From Crocinitomicaceae bacterium TMED114 (GTDB lineage Bacteria; Bacteroidota; Bacteroidia; Flavobacteriales_D; Sanyastnellaceae), in assembly GCA_002172485.2 (NCBI GenBank), contig NHFP02000004.1:1-52492 (forward strand): a stretch of 52,492 bases of DNA, given 5' to 3'. The notes beneath the pieces are model-generated. The model was not told where the DNA came from and made no database searches. It was given only the letters and a program-made list of their open reading frames with translations. Of the stretch, positions 7,727 to 17,273 are shown one piece after another (position 1 is the first letter of the stretch; every line of letters starts with the position of its first letter). A program made the position numbers and the translations under genes.

Positions 7727-9154
7727 TCAGGTGGCGCGGTGCGCCGGACGGAGCAAGTCGAACACCGTTTTGACCGGTGCAAATGTGGCGGAATCCACCT
7801 CAACAAATACGGTATTCCAACGGCCCATGCCACCGTTCCAAAGCCCAGGATGCTCGAGACCCCGCAAAGGGCGGCCCTGGTGACTCCTGGACACCAGAAA
7901 GTCGCGGCTGCCGTCCACATACTGTGTCAAATCGTAAGTCCGACCGGATGCATCGCACAGGCCACAAACCAGGTCCACCGGGTTGAAGTGGGTGGCGTTG
8001 GCCAATGCCCTTCGGACATCGGCATCGCGGCCGTCCATTTCGGACGACTCCACAATCTGGGCGCGCAGCACGCCTTCGTCATCGCGGACCCAGAACGGAC
8101 CGCCTCCAGGTTCTCCCTCGTTCCGCACCATGCCCGCCACGACCAGGGGCCGATCCAGTGCGGTGCGCAACTCGTTCAGACCCTCAGGCAGCGCGTCCCG
8201 CTGTCGACCAGGCCACCGCTCCAACCACTGCCTGGCTGGTGTGGCATCCCCTGCCTCGAGTGCCTCCAAAGCGCCATTCCGCGCCTCGACGACGGTCTTC
8301 GTGAGCCCGAGCAGGGCCCGCCGCCAAGGCAATACGGACGGCCATGCGGCACGTGGCCTCACGTTGTCGATGTTTTTGATCGAGATGAGCCGGCCGGGGT
8401 GGGCCTCCGCCAAAGCTTGTAGGTTGTGCAACAGCGCTCCGTGGCCTCCGGGGCGAAACAATGGGCCTTTCGCCATCATGAAGGGCCTTCCGCGCTCGTC
8501 CAAGGCCAGCGTGTCCGTCATGGGATTTTGCACCGAGGCCGTGCAGTCCACCCCACGCAGCGCGGCTGCCGCCGACGTGGTGGCCCAGACCTCATCAAAC
8601 CCGAGCGCAGGAAGGGTGAAATGCAGGGGCGCCACACCCGTTCCAAGGGTTTCAGCCCATTCTCCGAGCTGCGCCTCAAAAGCCGTCTCCACCCCGTGGG
8701 CCTCCCGATGAAACGGGATGGCTCCCTTGGGCTGATGCTGGAGCGCCAAACGCTCCATGAGGGCCGACCACTTCTGCGCGACGGTCTCGCAAGGGCCACT
8801 CGCCTCTGCATCGTCCTGAAAGGGGAACTCAGCCCAGCGCGCTTCCATTTGGGCCATGGAGTCGGGATCCTTGGCCAAGAGCGCCTCGAACATGCGGGTG
8901 GCAGCGCCACTGGCAGGAATGAAGCGCATCACGTCGTCCGGAGACAATCCTGCACCTCGCTGAGCCCAGTGGTCCAATTCCGACGCTTGAAGCCTCAAGA
9001 TACCAGAGCCCAAGGTGCACGGCGCGTCGGGCCGACAGTGATTCGGGGTTCCTTGCAACCGCAACCATTGGCGTTCCACCTCCCGGGCAGTAAGACCATG
9101 GGCCATGGCGGCATTCAACAAGTTTGGTGGCACCTTGGCGGACACGCCGCACAA
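7727..9154 (-). CDS. DUF4301 family protein
   Basis: Matches the Bacteroidota-specific DUF4301 family over its length: RFIPASGAATRMFEALL, FTLPALGFDEV, LFRPGGHGALLHNL, ISIKNIDNVRP, GMVRNEGEPGGGPFWV, ATHFNPVDLVCGL, and ending near VKTVFDLLRPAHR. The PASGAATRMF and GGHGAL segments resemble sugar-nucleotidyltransferase folds, but no activity is established to my knowledge. The first codon of the open frame is TTG at 9154; GTG at 9145 or 9133 are alternatives. The ATG at 9106 would remove residues that align with the family. The start uncertainty is about 10 residues. Convergent with the upstream secreted-protein gene. Confidence 0.88.
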   Translation of the reverse strand: MCGVSAKVPPNLLNAAMAHGLTAREVERQWLRLQGTPNHCRPDAPCTLGSGILRLQASELDHWAQRGAGLSPDDVMRFIPASGAATRMFEALLAKDPDSMAQMEARWAEFPFQDDAEASGPCETVAQKWSALMERLALQHQPKGAIPFHREAHGVETAFEAQLGEWAETLGTGVAPLHFTLPALGFDEVWATTSAAAALRGVDCTASVQNPMTDTLALDERGRPFMMAKGPLFRPGGHGALLHNLQALAEAHPGRLISIKNIDNVRPRAAWPSVLPWRRALLGLTKTVVEARNGALEALEAGDATPARQWLERWPGRQRDALPEGLNELRTALDRPLVVAGMVRNEGEPGGGPFWVRDDEGVLRAQIVESSEMDGRDADVRRALANATHFNPVDLVCGLCDASGRTYDLTQYVDGSRDFLVSRSHQGRPLRGLEHPGLWNGGMGRWNTVFVEVDSATFAPVKTVFDLLRPAHRAT

Positions 9155-9199
9155 GATAGAGGCCAGCGCCGGCCTCTAATCCGATGCGCAATGGGGCCA

Positions 9200-9667
9200 T
9201 CACGCCCGGCGAAGCCGCCTCCGGATTCGGCGCGACTCGGATGTCAGCGGAGACAGACCTTCCATTCCAGCGCCGCCACCTGCTTGGCCCGCCCGATCTC
9301 GGCGCATGGCATCGAGAGCGAGGTCCAACAGGGTTCGAGCCTGGTCCAATCGATCGCGCATGTCGTCCGGATCGGCTGCAGTTCGGGAGACCCTCTCGAT
9401 GTGCACAACGTGCTCCAAAAGCACCGTCATGCCCAGCATGCCGATGCTGCTTTTCGCTTTGTGAGCGAGAGGATGAATGTCCTGCCATCGGCCTTCATGC
9501 CACCGCTTGTCCATTTCTGCGAAATACGCAGGCACTTGCTCCTCAAACGAATCCAGAATACGGTGGACCATGGCATCATTGCCTTGGAACACCTGCTGGA
9601 GGTAGTCGAGGTTGTAGTGCGCGGAGGGCATGTTGAACGGCTGGAATCGTTTTCCGATGGGGTACAT
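9200..9667 (-). CDS. Hpt-domain phosphotransfer protein
   Basis: A 155-residue protein whose first 110 residues form one helical Hpt domain: YNLDYLQQVFQGNDAMVHRI, then IHPLAHKAKSSIGMLGM, where the His in LAHKAKSS is the expected phospho-acceptor. Hpt proteins shuttle phosphate between hybrid histidine kinases and response regulators. No kinase or regulator is nearby, so its partners are unknown. The C-terminal 30 residues are Gly- and Arg-rich. ATG at 9667 is used; ATG at 9631 (MPSAHYNLDY) is equally possible. DUF4301 starts 45 bp downstream on the same strand and galE is divergent. Confidence 0.82.
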   Translation of the reverse strand: MYPIGKRFQPFNMPSAHYNLDYLQQVFQGNDAMVHRILDSFEEQVPAYFAEMDKRWHEGRWQDIHPLAHKAKSSIGMLGMTVLLEHVVHIERVSRTAADPDDMRDRLDQARTLLDLALDAMRRDRAGQAGGGAGMEGLSPLTSESRRIRRRLRRA

Positions 9668-9704
9668 ACGCGCCGTTGCGGGAAAAGGTTACCGATATTT
9701 GGGC

Positions 9705-10742
9705 ATGGCCCAGAACTCCCCAAGACCGCGCATTCTCGTCACGGGAGGAGCGGGCTTCATCGGATCGCACACTGCAGTTGCCCTGCACGAATCCGGCTAT
9801 ACCCCGGTCCTGGTGGACGACCTCCGGAACAGCCGAGAATCGGTGCGCACCGGTGTGGAGAAGATCACGGGAATCGAGGTGGAACTCTGGACGGTAGATT
9901 GCGGCAATGCCGAAGCCATGGCTCCAGTGTTTCATGCCCCGTTTGCGGGCGCCATCCATTTCGCCGCCGACAAATCCGTGGGGGACAGCACCCGCGACCC
10001 CGAGCGGTACTTCGACAACAACATCGGCGGAACCGCACGGCTGCTCGCCCAATTGCGCGCCCAAGGCGTATCCAACGTGGTGTTCAGCAGCTCCTGCACG
10101 GTGTACGGTGAGGCCGAGCCCTCGCCGGTGGACGAAACGGCCCCTACCCTACCGGCAGCCTCTCCCTATGGCTACACCAAGCAGGCTTGCGAGCGCCTTC
10201 TCCACGACAGCCATGCGGCTGCGGAAGGCAACTTAGGCGTGGCCGTGCTGCGCTACTTCAATCCGATCGGGGCCCATCCGTCCGCCCACATTGGCGAATT
10301 GCCCCTCGGCACCCCGACCAACCTCGTTCCCTACCTGACGCAATCGGTCGCGGGATTGCGGCCACCGTTGACCGTCTTCGGAGACGATTACCCCACGCCC
10401 GATGGCACGTGCATACGCGATTACCTCCACGTCTGCGACCTGGCCGAAGCGCACGTGGCCGCCCTTCAGTGGTTGGAAGCGCACCCCGGCGCCATCGACA
10501 CATTCAACCTCGGGACCGGGCAGGGGTCGAGCGTATTGGACGTGATTCACGCATTTGAGGAGGCCACCGGACTGCGCGTTCCGCACAAGATGGGGGCCCG
10601 TCGTCCAGGCGATATCACCGCCATCCATGCTGACCCCTCCAAAGCCAAACGCATGCTGGGTTGGTCCACCCGCCGCGACCTGAAAACGAGCCTGGCCGAC
10701 GCTTGGCGCTGGCAACAGCAGATTCAGTCCAAGGAGGGCTGA
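9705..10742 (+). CDS. galE: UDP-glucose 4-epimerase
   Basis: Interconverts UDP-glucose and UDP-galactose (NAD-dependent extended SDR), supplying surface polysaccharide precursors. The 345-residue product has the Rossmann motif VTGGAGFIGSHT, HFAADKSVGDS, the active-site SSSCTVYGE and the YGYTKQ catalytic Tyr-x3-Lys, RYFNPIGAHPS, and the RDYLHVCDLAEAH region. Start ATG at 9705, because residues further upstream do not resemble GalE. GATATTTG ends only 4 bp before the ATG and resembles a -7 box. Its stop lies 1 bp from the stop of the convergent PAP2-like gene. Confidence 0.95.
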   Translation: MAQNSPRPRILVTGGAGFIGSHTAVALHESGYTPVLVDDLRNSRESVRTGVEKITGIEVELWTVDCGNAEAMAPVFHAPFAGAIHFAADKSVGDSTRDPERYFDNNIGGTARLLAQLRAQGVSNVVFSSSCTVYGEAEPSPVDETAPTLPAASPYGYTKQACERLLHDSHAAAEGNLGVAVLRYFNPIGAHPSAHIGELPLGTPTNLVPYLTQSVAGLRPPLTVFGDDYPTPDGTCIRDYLHVCDLAEAHVAALQWLEAHPGAIDTFNLGTGQGSSVLDVIHAFEEATGLRVPHKMGARRPGDITAIHADPSKAKRMLGWSTRRDLKTSLADAWRWQQQIQSKEG

Positions 10743-10743
10743 A

Positions 10744-11361
10744 TCACAGGGGCCACCCCGATTCGACCACCGCGCGCATCAGCGTGAACCCCACCAGGAA
10801 CCCCACGGCCAGCTCGGCCGGTGTGTGCACGCCGAGTTTCATTCGGGACCAACCCACCAGGCCTGCACTAAGAAATCCCAGGGGAAGCCAAGCCTCCAAC
10901 CCGAGGCCGTGCAACCGATTGAAGGCCCAGATGGCGCCAAATGCCCCACCGTTGGCCAGCAAGTGCATGCTCATTTTGAACCGGCGGTTGACCAGCAATG
11001 CCAGTACGAGGGACGCCATCATGGCCACCACCAATCCAAGGACCTCTGACGGGAGGTACACCCCCTGTCGGGTCAAGGCAAACAGACCGAGTGTCTGGTA
11101 GAAGAGGACGATCAGGAAAGGCCACTGCCGTTCTGTCCGCTCACTGACCTCCAAGTCGCCCAAGACACCCCGCTTGTGCAGCATGTAGATGGACACCGCC
11201 GGCGCCAGCGCATTGATCAGAAATACGGAGCCGACGTAGAGCATGACCGCCGGTTGCAGGCGGAGCCAAGGGTCCAACCACCACAGCCATCCAAGGACGA
11301 GCAGCGGGGTCCACAGGGGGTGCAGAACGTACGAAACGAGGAGGGCCAGGACGCGCATCAC
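10744..11361 (-). CDS. PAP2-family-like membrane protein
   Basis: A 205-residue polytopic membrane protein with about six hydrophobic segments. Two motifs recall PAP2 phosphatases: KMSMHLLANGGAFG in place of the PSGH motif, and SRMKLGVHTPAEL, a SR-x5-H-x3-E form of the third motif. The first motif (K-x6-RP) is not clear. Members would act on lipid phosphates such as undecaprenyl pyrophosphate, but the degenerate motifs make activity uncertain. Its ATG overlaps the rpoN stop by 4 bp (ATGA), so it is the last gene of the ATPase, asnS, rpoN unit. Confidence 0.75.
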   Translation of the reverse strand: MMRVLALLVSYVLHPLWTPLLVLGWLWWLDPWLRLQPAVMLYVGSVFLINALAPAVSIYMLHKRGVLGDLEVSERTERQWPFLIVLFYQTLGLFALTRQGVYLPSEVLGLVVAMMASLVLALLVNRRFKMSMHLLANGGAFGAIWAFNRLHGLGLEAWLPLGFLSAGLVGWSRMKLGVHTPAELAVGFLVGFTLMRAVVESGWPL

Positions 11362-12806
11362 AGCTCCTTTCTCAGGCGGGCCACAGAAATGCCGAGCTGC
11401 TCGCGGTATTTCGCGACAGTCCGTCGGGCGATTTTGTAGCCTTTCTCCTGAAGCACCTTCATCAGCTTCTCGTCACTCAGCGGCTTGCGCTTGTCCTCCT
11501 CGCCGACGGCTTCCTCCAAAATCTTCTTGACCTCACGGGTGGACACCTCTTCCCCACTTTCCGTGGTGAGGGATTCGCTGAACAACGTCTTCAGCAGGAA
11601 GGTGCCGTATGGGGTTTGGACATACTTGGAATTGGCCACCCGCGACACGGTGCTGATGTCCATCCCGATGATGTCCGCGATGTCCTTGAGGATCATGGGC
11701 TTCAGCTGGGTCTCGTCGCCCGTCAGGAAGTACGCCTGCTGGTGCTGGAGAATGGCCTCCATGGTGAGCCGCAAGGTGTTGCGCCGCTGTTTGATGGCGT
11801 CGATGAACCACTTGGCCGCATCGACTTTCCGCTTGACGAACGTGATCGCTTCCTTTTGCGCCTTGTCGTGCTTCTTCGCCGCAGCATAGCCGGCCATCAT
11901 CTCCCGATATTCGTTGGAAACTCGGAGCTCCGGGGCGTTTCTGCCGTTGATCTGAAGGCGGAGTTCATCGTCTTCCACGGTCACCTGGAAATCCGGCACG
12001 ACCGCTTGGATGACGCGGGATGCGTCCGACCCGCTGTTGCCCGGTTTCGGGTTGAGTCGCGTCACCTCTTCAACGGCCTCTTTCAGTGCCTCCTCCTCGA
12101 CTTCCAGCCGGGAGATCAACTTGTCATAGTGTTTCTTGGTGAAGGCATCGAACTGCTCGGCCAACATCCGGCGCGCCAGCCGAAGCGGCACATCCTCCGG
12201 GGCTGACTCGAGCTTGCGGTCCACCTGCAAGAGCAGACATTCCTGAAGGTCTCGGGCCCCCACCCCGGCCGGGTCCAAATCGTGTACGATGTGCAATACG
12301 GACTCCAGCTCTTCCTCCTCCACCTCGATGCCCTGCCCGAAAGCGAGGTCCGAGCTGATGGAATAGAGGTCCCGCCGGAGGTACCCCGCTTCGTCCAGAT
12401 TGCCAATCAGAAACGAGGCCAGCAAGCGCTGACGGTCGGTCACGGGCCGCAACCCAATCTGGGCAGTCAACCGCTCGGCGAACGTTTCTCCTGCGCCGAA
12501 GGGCAGGTCACGGTCTTCCTCCTCACGGTGGTTGTTGACCGAATACCGGTAGCTCGGTGTGGGGTCGTCGAGGTAGGCGTCAAAGTCGAAATCGTCCCGG
12601 ACCTCCCCGCGGTCGTCATCGAGCCCGTCAGCCTGATCGAATTCATCCCGCTCCTCACGCCCTTCTTCCAACGCGGGGTTGGCCTCCAGCTCCTCCTTGA
12701 TGCGCGCCTCCAATTCCAGCGTCGGAACCTGCAACAGCTTCATCAGCTGAATCTGCTGGGGACTCAGCTTCTGCTGGAGCTTGTGTTGGAGGCTTTGCTT
12801 GAGCAT
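11358..12806 (-). CDS. rpoN: RNA polymerase sigma-54 factor
   Basis: Alternative sigma factor that recognises -24/-12 promoters and needs an AAA+ activator. The 482-residue protein shows region I (LKQSLQHKLQQKLSPQQIQLMKLL), an acidic region II (about residues 50-90), the core-binding domain, the HTH (TVSRVANSKYVQTPYGTFLLK), and near the C-terminus the RpoN box ARRTVAKYRE. Length is standard. asnS lies 36 bp upstream on the same strand. No sigma-54 activator gene or obvious -24/-12 site was noticed in the window. Confidence 0.96.
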   Translation of the reverse strand: MLKQSLQHKLQQKLSPQQIQLMKLLQVPTLELEARIKEELEANPALEEGREERDEFDQADGLDDDRGEVRDDFDFDAYLDDPTPSYRYSVNNHREEEDRDLPFGAGETFAERLTAQIGLRPVTDRQRLLASFLIGNLDEAGYLRRDLYSISSDLAFGQGIEVEEEELESVLHIVHDLDPAGVGARDLQECLLLQVDRKLESAPEDVPLRLARRMLAEQFDAFTKKHYDKLISRLEVEEEALKEAVEEVTRLNPKPGNSGSDASRVIQAVVPDFQVTVEDDELRLQINGRNAPELRVSNEYREMMAGYAAAKKHDKAQKEAITFVKRKVDAAKWFIDAIKQRRNTLRLTMEAILQHQQAYFLTGDETQLKPMILKDIADIIGMDISTVSRVANSKYVQTPYGTFLLKTLFSESLTTESGEEVSTREVKKILEEAVGEEDKRKPLSDEKLMKVLQEKGYKIARRTVAKYREQLGISVARLRKEL

Positions 12807-12842
12807 ACTGGAGTTTCACGCGGTGACGCCGCTGCGAACCAT

Positions 12843-14273
12843 TCAGAACTCCGCGTTCTGGGGTGTCCTTGGGAAGGGGATCACGTCGCGGATGTTCGTC
12901 ATGCCGGTGGCGAACATGACCAACCTTTCAAAACCCATGCCAAAGCCGGCATGCGGCGCAGTTCCGAAGCGGCGGGTGTCGAGGTACCACCACACGTGGT
13001 CTTCCGGGATGTCGAAATCGGCGCACTTCTTCTGCAACATGTCCAAACGCTCCTCCCGCTGGCTTCCACCAATCAACTCGCCAATGCCCGGAACGAGCAC
13101 GTCCATGGCGGCCACGGTCTTGCCGTCGTCGTTGGCCCGCATGTAGAAGGCCTTGATCTCTGCCGGGTAATCCGTCAGGATGACAGGCTGCTTGAATTTC
13201 TTCTCGACCAACCAACGCTCATGCTCGCTCTGGAGGTCGATGCCCCACTCGACAGGGTATTTGAACTTCTTCTTCTTGAACGGCTTCGAGTTGCGGAGCA
13301 AATCAATGGCCTCAGTGTAGGTGATGCGCACGAAGGGGTTTTCCGTGACGAACCGAAGGCGCTCAATCAGCCCCATCTCGTTGCGCTGGTCGGCCGGGAG
13401 CTGCTTCTCGATGTCCGCCTCGCGCTTGGCCAGGAATTCCAACTCCGCGGGGAAGCGCTCCAGAACCTTGGACAGGACGAACCGAAGGCAGTCTTCGGCG
13501 AGGTCCATGTTGTCGGTCAAATCGTTGAAGGCCACCTCGGGCTCGATCATCCAAAACTCAGCGAGGTGACGGGACGTGTTGCTGTTTTCCGCACGGAACG
13601 TCGGTCCAAAGGTGTACACCTTGCCCAACGCCATCGCGCCAAGCTCCGCCTCCAACTGACCGCTCACGGTAAGGTTGGATGGCTTACCGAAGAAATCTTC
13701 GCTGTGGTCCACTGTGCCCTCTTCTGTCTTGGGCACCTCATCGAGGTTGAGCGTGGTGACCTGGAACATCTCGCCCGCCCCCTCGGCATCGCTGCCGGTG
13801 ATGATTGGCGTGTGGAGCATGTAGAATCCAGCCTGATCAAAGTATTCGTGGATGGCGTACTGCAGGCCGTGGCGCAGGCGGAAGACGGCATTGAAGGTGC
13901 TCGTTCGGAAACGCAGATGGGCCTTTTCACGAAGGAATTCCATCGTGTGCCGCTTCATCTGGATGGGGTACACCTCGGGGTCGGCGTCGCCAAGCACCTC
14001 GATGCGGGTCACGTCCACCTCGGTGGCTTGGCCCGAGCCTTGGCTCTCGACCAGCGTGCCTTCTGCCCGGACAGCTGCACCCGTAGCCAGGCGCTTCAGC
14101 AAAGCTTCATCCGTGTTTTCCCGGTCGATGACCAACTGCAGATTCTGCAAGCTGGACCCATCGTTCACAGACAGGAATTGGTTGTTCCGGAAGGTGCGAA
14201 CCCAACCGCAAACCGTGACATTCTGCCCGACCAAAGCCGTGTCGAGCAATTCGGAAATGGCGTGTCTCTTCAC
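12843..14273 (-). CDS. asnS: Asparaginyl-tRNA synthetase
   Basis: Charges tRNA-Asn. The protein has the N-terminal OB-fold anticodon-binding domain (NVTVCGWVRTFRNNQFLSVNDGSS), class II motif 2 (PTFRAENSNTSRHLAEFWMIEPE, split by me only for length) and motif 3 (GFGMGFERLVMFATG), and ends DVIPFPRTPQNAEF. I choose GTG at 14273 (VKRHAISELLDTALVG), giving 476 residues; no ATG is available before the OB fold, and further upstream the frame runs into the ATPase gene. CATCTTTG sits 4 bp before this GTG. It lies between the ATPase and rpoN on one strand, all closely spaced. Confidence 0.94.
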   Translation of the reverse strand: MKRHAISELLDTALVGQNVTVCGWVRTFRNNQFLSVNDGSSLQNLQLVIDRENTDEALLKRLATGAAVRAEGTLVESQGSGQATEVDVTRIEVLGDADPEVYPIQMKRHTMEFLREKAHLRFRTSTFNAVFRLRHGLQYAIHEYFDQAGFYMLHTPIITGSDAEGAGEMFQVTTLNLDEVPKTEEGTVDHSEDFFGKPSNLTVSGQLEAELGAMALGKVYTFGPTFRAENSNTSRHLAEFWMIEPEVAFNDLTDNMDLAEDCLRFVLSKVLERFPAELEFLAKREADIEKQLPADQRNEMGLIERLRFVTENPFVRITYTEAIDLLRNSKPFKKKKFKYPVEWGIDLQSEHERWLVEKKFKQPVILTDYPAEIKAFYMRANDDGKTVAAMDVLVPGIGELIGGSQREERLDMLQKKCADFDIPEDHVWWYLDTRRFGTAPHAGFGMGFERLVMFATGMTNIRDVIPFPRTPQNAEF

Positions 14274-14292
14274 ACCGCAAAGATGCAGTGAT

Positions 14293-14991
14293 TCAGGCCG
14301 GATTCGGAGCCTGCTGTTCGTCGGCGGCCACCACGCCATCCCGAAGGCGCACAACCCGTCGGGCATAGGCCGCAATGTCCTCCTCGTGGGTGACCAGAAC
14401 CACGGTGTTTCCAGCCGCATGGATCTCGTCGAACAAAGCCATGATTTCGACCGAGGTCTTGGTGTCGAGGTTGCCTGTTGGCTCGTCGGCCAACAACAGG
14501 TCTGGCCGGTTGACAAGGGCCCGCGCCACCGCCACACGCTGCCGCTGACCGCCGGACAATTCATTGGGCCGGTGGTCCATCCGATCCCCGAGCCCCACTT
14601 GCTCGAGGACCTCCCGCGCCCGGGCTTCTCGGTCCGCCTTGGAGGCGCTGGCATACACCAAGGGCAACGCCACATTCTCGAGTGCGGTGTACCGCGGCAT
14701 GAGATTGAACGTCTGAAACACAAAACCGATGCGGCGGTTCCGGATGTCGGCCAAGGCGTTGTCATCCAAGGTGCCCACGTCCTCCCCTGCGAGATGATAG
14801 CGGCCGGATGTCGGGGTATCCAAGCAACCCAACATGTTCATCAGCGTTGACTTTCCGGAGCCCGAAGGTCCCATGAGCGCTGTGTATTCGCCCTGCCCGA
14901 TCTCCATCGAGAGACCCCGCAAAGCATGCACCTGCTGTTCCCCCACCTGATAGGTTTTCCAGACATCCCGCACCTGAATCAACGCCGCCAT
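14293..14991 (-). CDS. MacB/LolD-type ABC transporter ATP-binding protein
   Basis: A 232-residue nucleotide-binding domain with Walker [15 protein letters not shown]-loop [18 protein letters not shown], signature [17 protein letters not shown], Walker [13 protein letters not shown] and switch VLVTHEED. The combination [12 protein letters not shown] with the LMPRYT segment is typical of the MacB/LolD/FtsE-like branch, which pairs with FtsX-like permeases for lipoprotein release or mechanotransmission. No permease is adjacent, so the partner is elsewhere. It heads a tight minus-strand run with asnS (19 bp) and rpoN. Confidence 0.9.
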   Translation of the reverse strand: MAALIQVRDVWKTYQVGEQQVHALRGLSMEIGQGEYTALMGPSGSGKSTLMNMLGCLDTPTSGRYHLAGEDVGTLDDNALADIRNRRIGFVFQTFNLMPRYTALENVALPLVYASASKADREARAREVLEQVGLGDRMDHRPNELSGGQRQRVAVARALVNRPDLLLADEPTGNLDTKTSVEIMALFDEIHAAGNTVVLVTHEEDIAAYARRVVRLRDGVVAADEQQAPNPA

Positions 14992-15041
14992 AGGCGCAAT
15001 TTACCCCAAGTGGTGGCCCTCAATGCAGTATTTTTCACCCG

Positions 15042-17243
15042 ATGAAGCCCATGAACCTGAACCGCTTTAGCCTGTCTCTGCTCGGGATTCTTTTGACACT
15101 TGACCTTGCAATGCAGGCCCAGCTCGTGACCGACAACACCGTCACTCCAGAGCAAGCCCTGGTCGATTTCCTGCTGGGAGAAGGCGTGGAAGTGAGCAAC
15201 ATCAACTTCAGCGGCGACCTGAACCAGATTGGCAGCTTTGACGCCACGAACACCAACATCGCTATCCCAGACGGCATCATGCTGGCGACCGGGGACATCG
15301 ATGTGGCCATCGGCCCGAATGATGCCGGTGGCGCAGGTCTCGGTGGCGGCAACTCTGGCGCTGGAGACGAGGATCTGACGGCGCTCAGCACCTTCAACAC
15401 CAACGATGCGGCCATTCTCGAATTCGACTTCGTCCCCTCTGGTGATTCCCTCATTTTCAACTACATCTTTGGCTCTGAGGAGTACAACGAGTACGTCTGC
15501 GGCTCCGTGAACGACGCCTTTGGATTCTTCCTCTCCGGCCCGGGCATCACCGGTCCATTCAGCGACAACGCAGTCAACCTCGCCGTCATTCCCAACCCCG
15601 TGATCGACGGCGAGGTCATTCCGGTCACCATCAACTCGGTCAACCTCGGCATTCCCGGAGGTTCGGGTACCGCGAGCAACTGCAACCAAGTGTCGGAGCA
15701 GTGGAACCTCAATACGGACTACTACGTCGACAACGAGAACAACAGCGACCCCACCTCCGTCCAGCTCGATGGTTTCACGGTGGTCCTGACTGCGGCAGCA
15801 CAGGTCCAATGCGGCCAGACCTACCACATCAAGATCGCCATCGCCGATGCAGGCGACACCGCTTGGGACAGTGCGGTGTTCCTCGAAGGGGGCAGCTTTG
15901 CGTCCAACAGCGCCGACATTGAAGCGTCAGCGAGCATTGGAGGAGCGCCCGTCTTCCTCGGAGACACCGTGGTGGTGGAAGGGTGCAACGAAGCGGCCTT
16001 CACCGTGATTCGGCCTGTCGCCGATCAGACGGACACCTTGGAGCTCACCATCCTCGGAACGGCCGAGTCCGGACTGGACTTTCTTCCCATCGACACGGCG
16101 ATTGTCATGGAGGCCGGTGTGAATGAGCAGGAGGTGCTGCTGGAGGTCATCGACGACAACCTCGAAGAGGGACCAGAAACGGTCACATTGGAGTACCTCT
16201 ATGTCAACCTCTGCGGTGATTCCACCCTCGCCTCGGCCACCCTGGTCATCCAGGACCCGGACCCCCTTCTGGTGCAGGTTCCAGATGAAGTGGCCCTGTG
16301 CCCCCCGGTGGAGATCTCCGCCCTGGTCACCCAAGGTTATGCGCCTTTCGAATTTGACTGGTCAACCGGCGACAGCACCGCGACCATCGACTACACGGAC
16401 CTCGAACCGACCACCATCGACTTGACGGTCACCGATGTCTGCGGGGACTCCATTGTCCTGCCCATTGACCTCGTCGATCCCACCCCGCTCGAGGTGCAAA
16501 TCGTACAACAGAGCGACCCTTATTGTCCAGGAGATCCAGTCGCGCTCGGCACGGAAGTCCTGTCGGGCAGCGGTACAGTGACCTGGAGCTGGTCGGGCAA
16601 CGTGGACAATTCCAATGGTGGAAATGCCAATGTGAGCCCAAGCACGAACGAGACGTTCACCGTCAATGCGGAAGACGCCTGCGGCCAAGAGGACGAGGCC
16701 AACTGGACGGTCATCATGCCCACCTACGAGCCCATCATCAGTGACGACGTGACGTTCTGCTTGAACCAAGCTGGTGTGCTGGGCGTGGAAGGCGGAACCT
16801 TCCTCTACACCTTTGCCGGACTCGATGGTACCTCCTTCATGCAGGACGCCGGGGCGGACAGCAGTGTGACGTTCACCAATGGCACGGGCAGCATGTTGGT
16901 GTGGGGGGCGAATTCTACCACCACCGTCGTCATCACCGATGAATGCGGCACCTCCATCAATGTGGATGTCACGTCCGAGGCGTGTGAGACCATCATTCCG
17001 AACATCTTCACCCCCAACAATGACGGGGAGAATGACCGCTTCGAAATCGACGGCATTCTGGGCTATCCGGGCAGCAGCCTCCAGATCTTCAACCGGTGGG
17101 GCAACGAGGTCTTCTTCGACCCCAGCTACGACTCCACCTGGGAGGCCGATGGCCTTCCCGACGGCACGTATTACTACATCTTCAACCGCAGCGACGGCGT
17201 ACAATTCGCCGGCCACGTGCAGCTCGTGCGCCAGCGGTTCTGA
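15042..17243 (+). CDS. Choice-of-anchor L domain protein with T9SS type B C-terminal domain
   Basis: A 733-residue exported protein. A signal peptide ends near AMQAQ (residue 27). Residues about 30-290 form a choice-of-anchor L domain (VSNINFSGDLNQIGSFDATN, GIMLATGDID, LEFDFVPSGDSLIFNYIFGS, FGFFLSGPGI, then DAGDTAWDSAVFLE). Ig-like and PKD-like modules follow (residues 300-650). The last 85 residues are the gliding-motility type B CTD: IPNIFTPNNDGENDRFEI, LQIFNRWGNEVFF, and DGTYYYIFN. Type B clients usually depend on PorP/SprF-type proteins, one of which is encoded at 41408. Probable surface adhesin. TATTTTTC 6 bp before the ATG is a weak -7 match. Confidence 0.9.
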   Translation: MKPMNLNRFSLSLLGILLTLDLAMQAQLVTDNTVTPEQALVDFLLGEGVEVSNINFSGDLNQIGSFDATNTNIAIPDGIMLATGDIDVAIGPNDAGGAGLGGGNSGAGDEDLTALSTFNTNDAAILEFDFVPSGDSLIFNYIFGSEEYNEYVCGSVNDAFGFFLSGPGITGPFSDNAVNLAVIPNPVIDGEVIPVTINSVNLGIPGGSGTASNCNQVSEQWNLNTDYYVDNENNSDPTSVQLDGFTVVLTAAAQVQCGQTYHIKIAIADAGDTAWDSAVFLEGGSFASNSADIEASASIGGAPVFLGDTVVVEGCNEAAFTVIRPVADQTDTLELTILGTAESGLDFLPIDTAIVMEAGVNEQEVLLEVIDDNLEEGPETVTLEYLYVNLCGDSTLASATLVIQDPDPLLVQVPDEVALCPPVEISALVTQGYAPFEFDWSTGDSTATIDYTDLEPTTIDLTVTDVCGDSIVLPIDLVDPTPLEVQIVQQSDPYCPGDPVALGTEVLSGSGTVTWSWSGNVDNSNGGNANVSPSTNETFTVNAEDACGQEDEANWTVIMPTYEPIISDDVTFCLNQAGVLGVEGGTFLYTFAGLDGTSFMQDAGADSSVTFTNGTGSMLVWGANSTTTVVITDECGTSINVDVTSEACETIIPNIFTPNNDGENDRFEIDGILGYPGSSLQIFNRWGNEVFFDPSYDSTWEADGLPDGTYYYIFNRSDGVQFAGHVQLVRQRF

Positions 17244-17273
17244 CCCTCGCTTGAGCGCCTTGGCCGCGCTGAA

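Noticed and set aside
11358-12806. A sigma-54 regulon near rpoN
   Set aside because: I noticed no convincing GG-N10-GC type -24/-12 site in the intergenic gaps and there is no AAA+ activator gene in the window.
14274-14765. N-terminal extension of asnS
   Set aside because: It overlaps the MacB/LolD-type ATPase gene out of frame and has no synthetase features.
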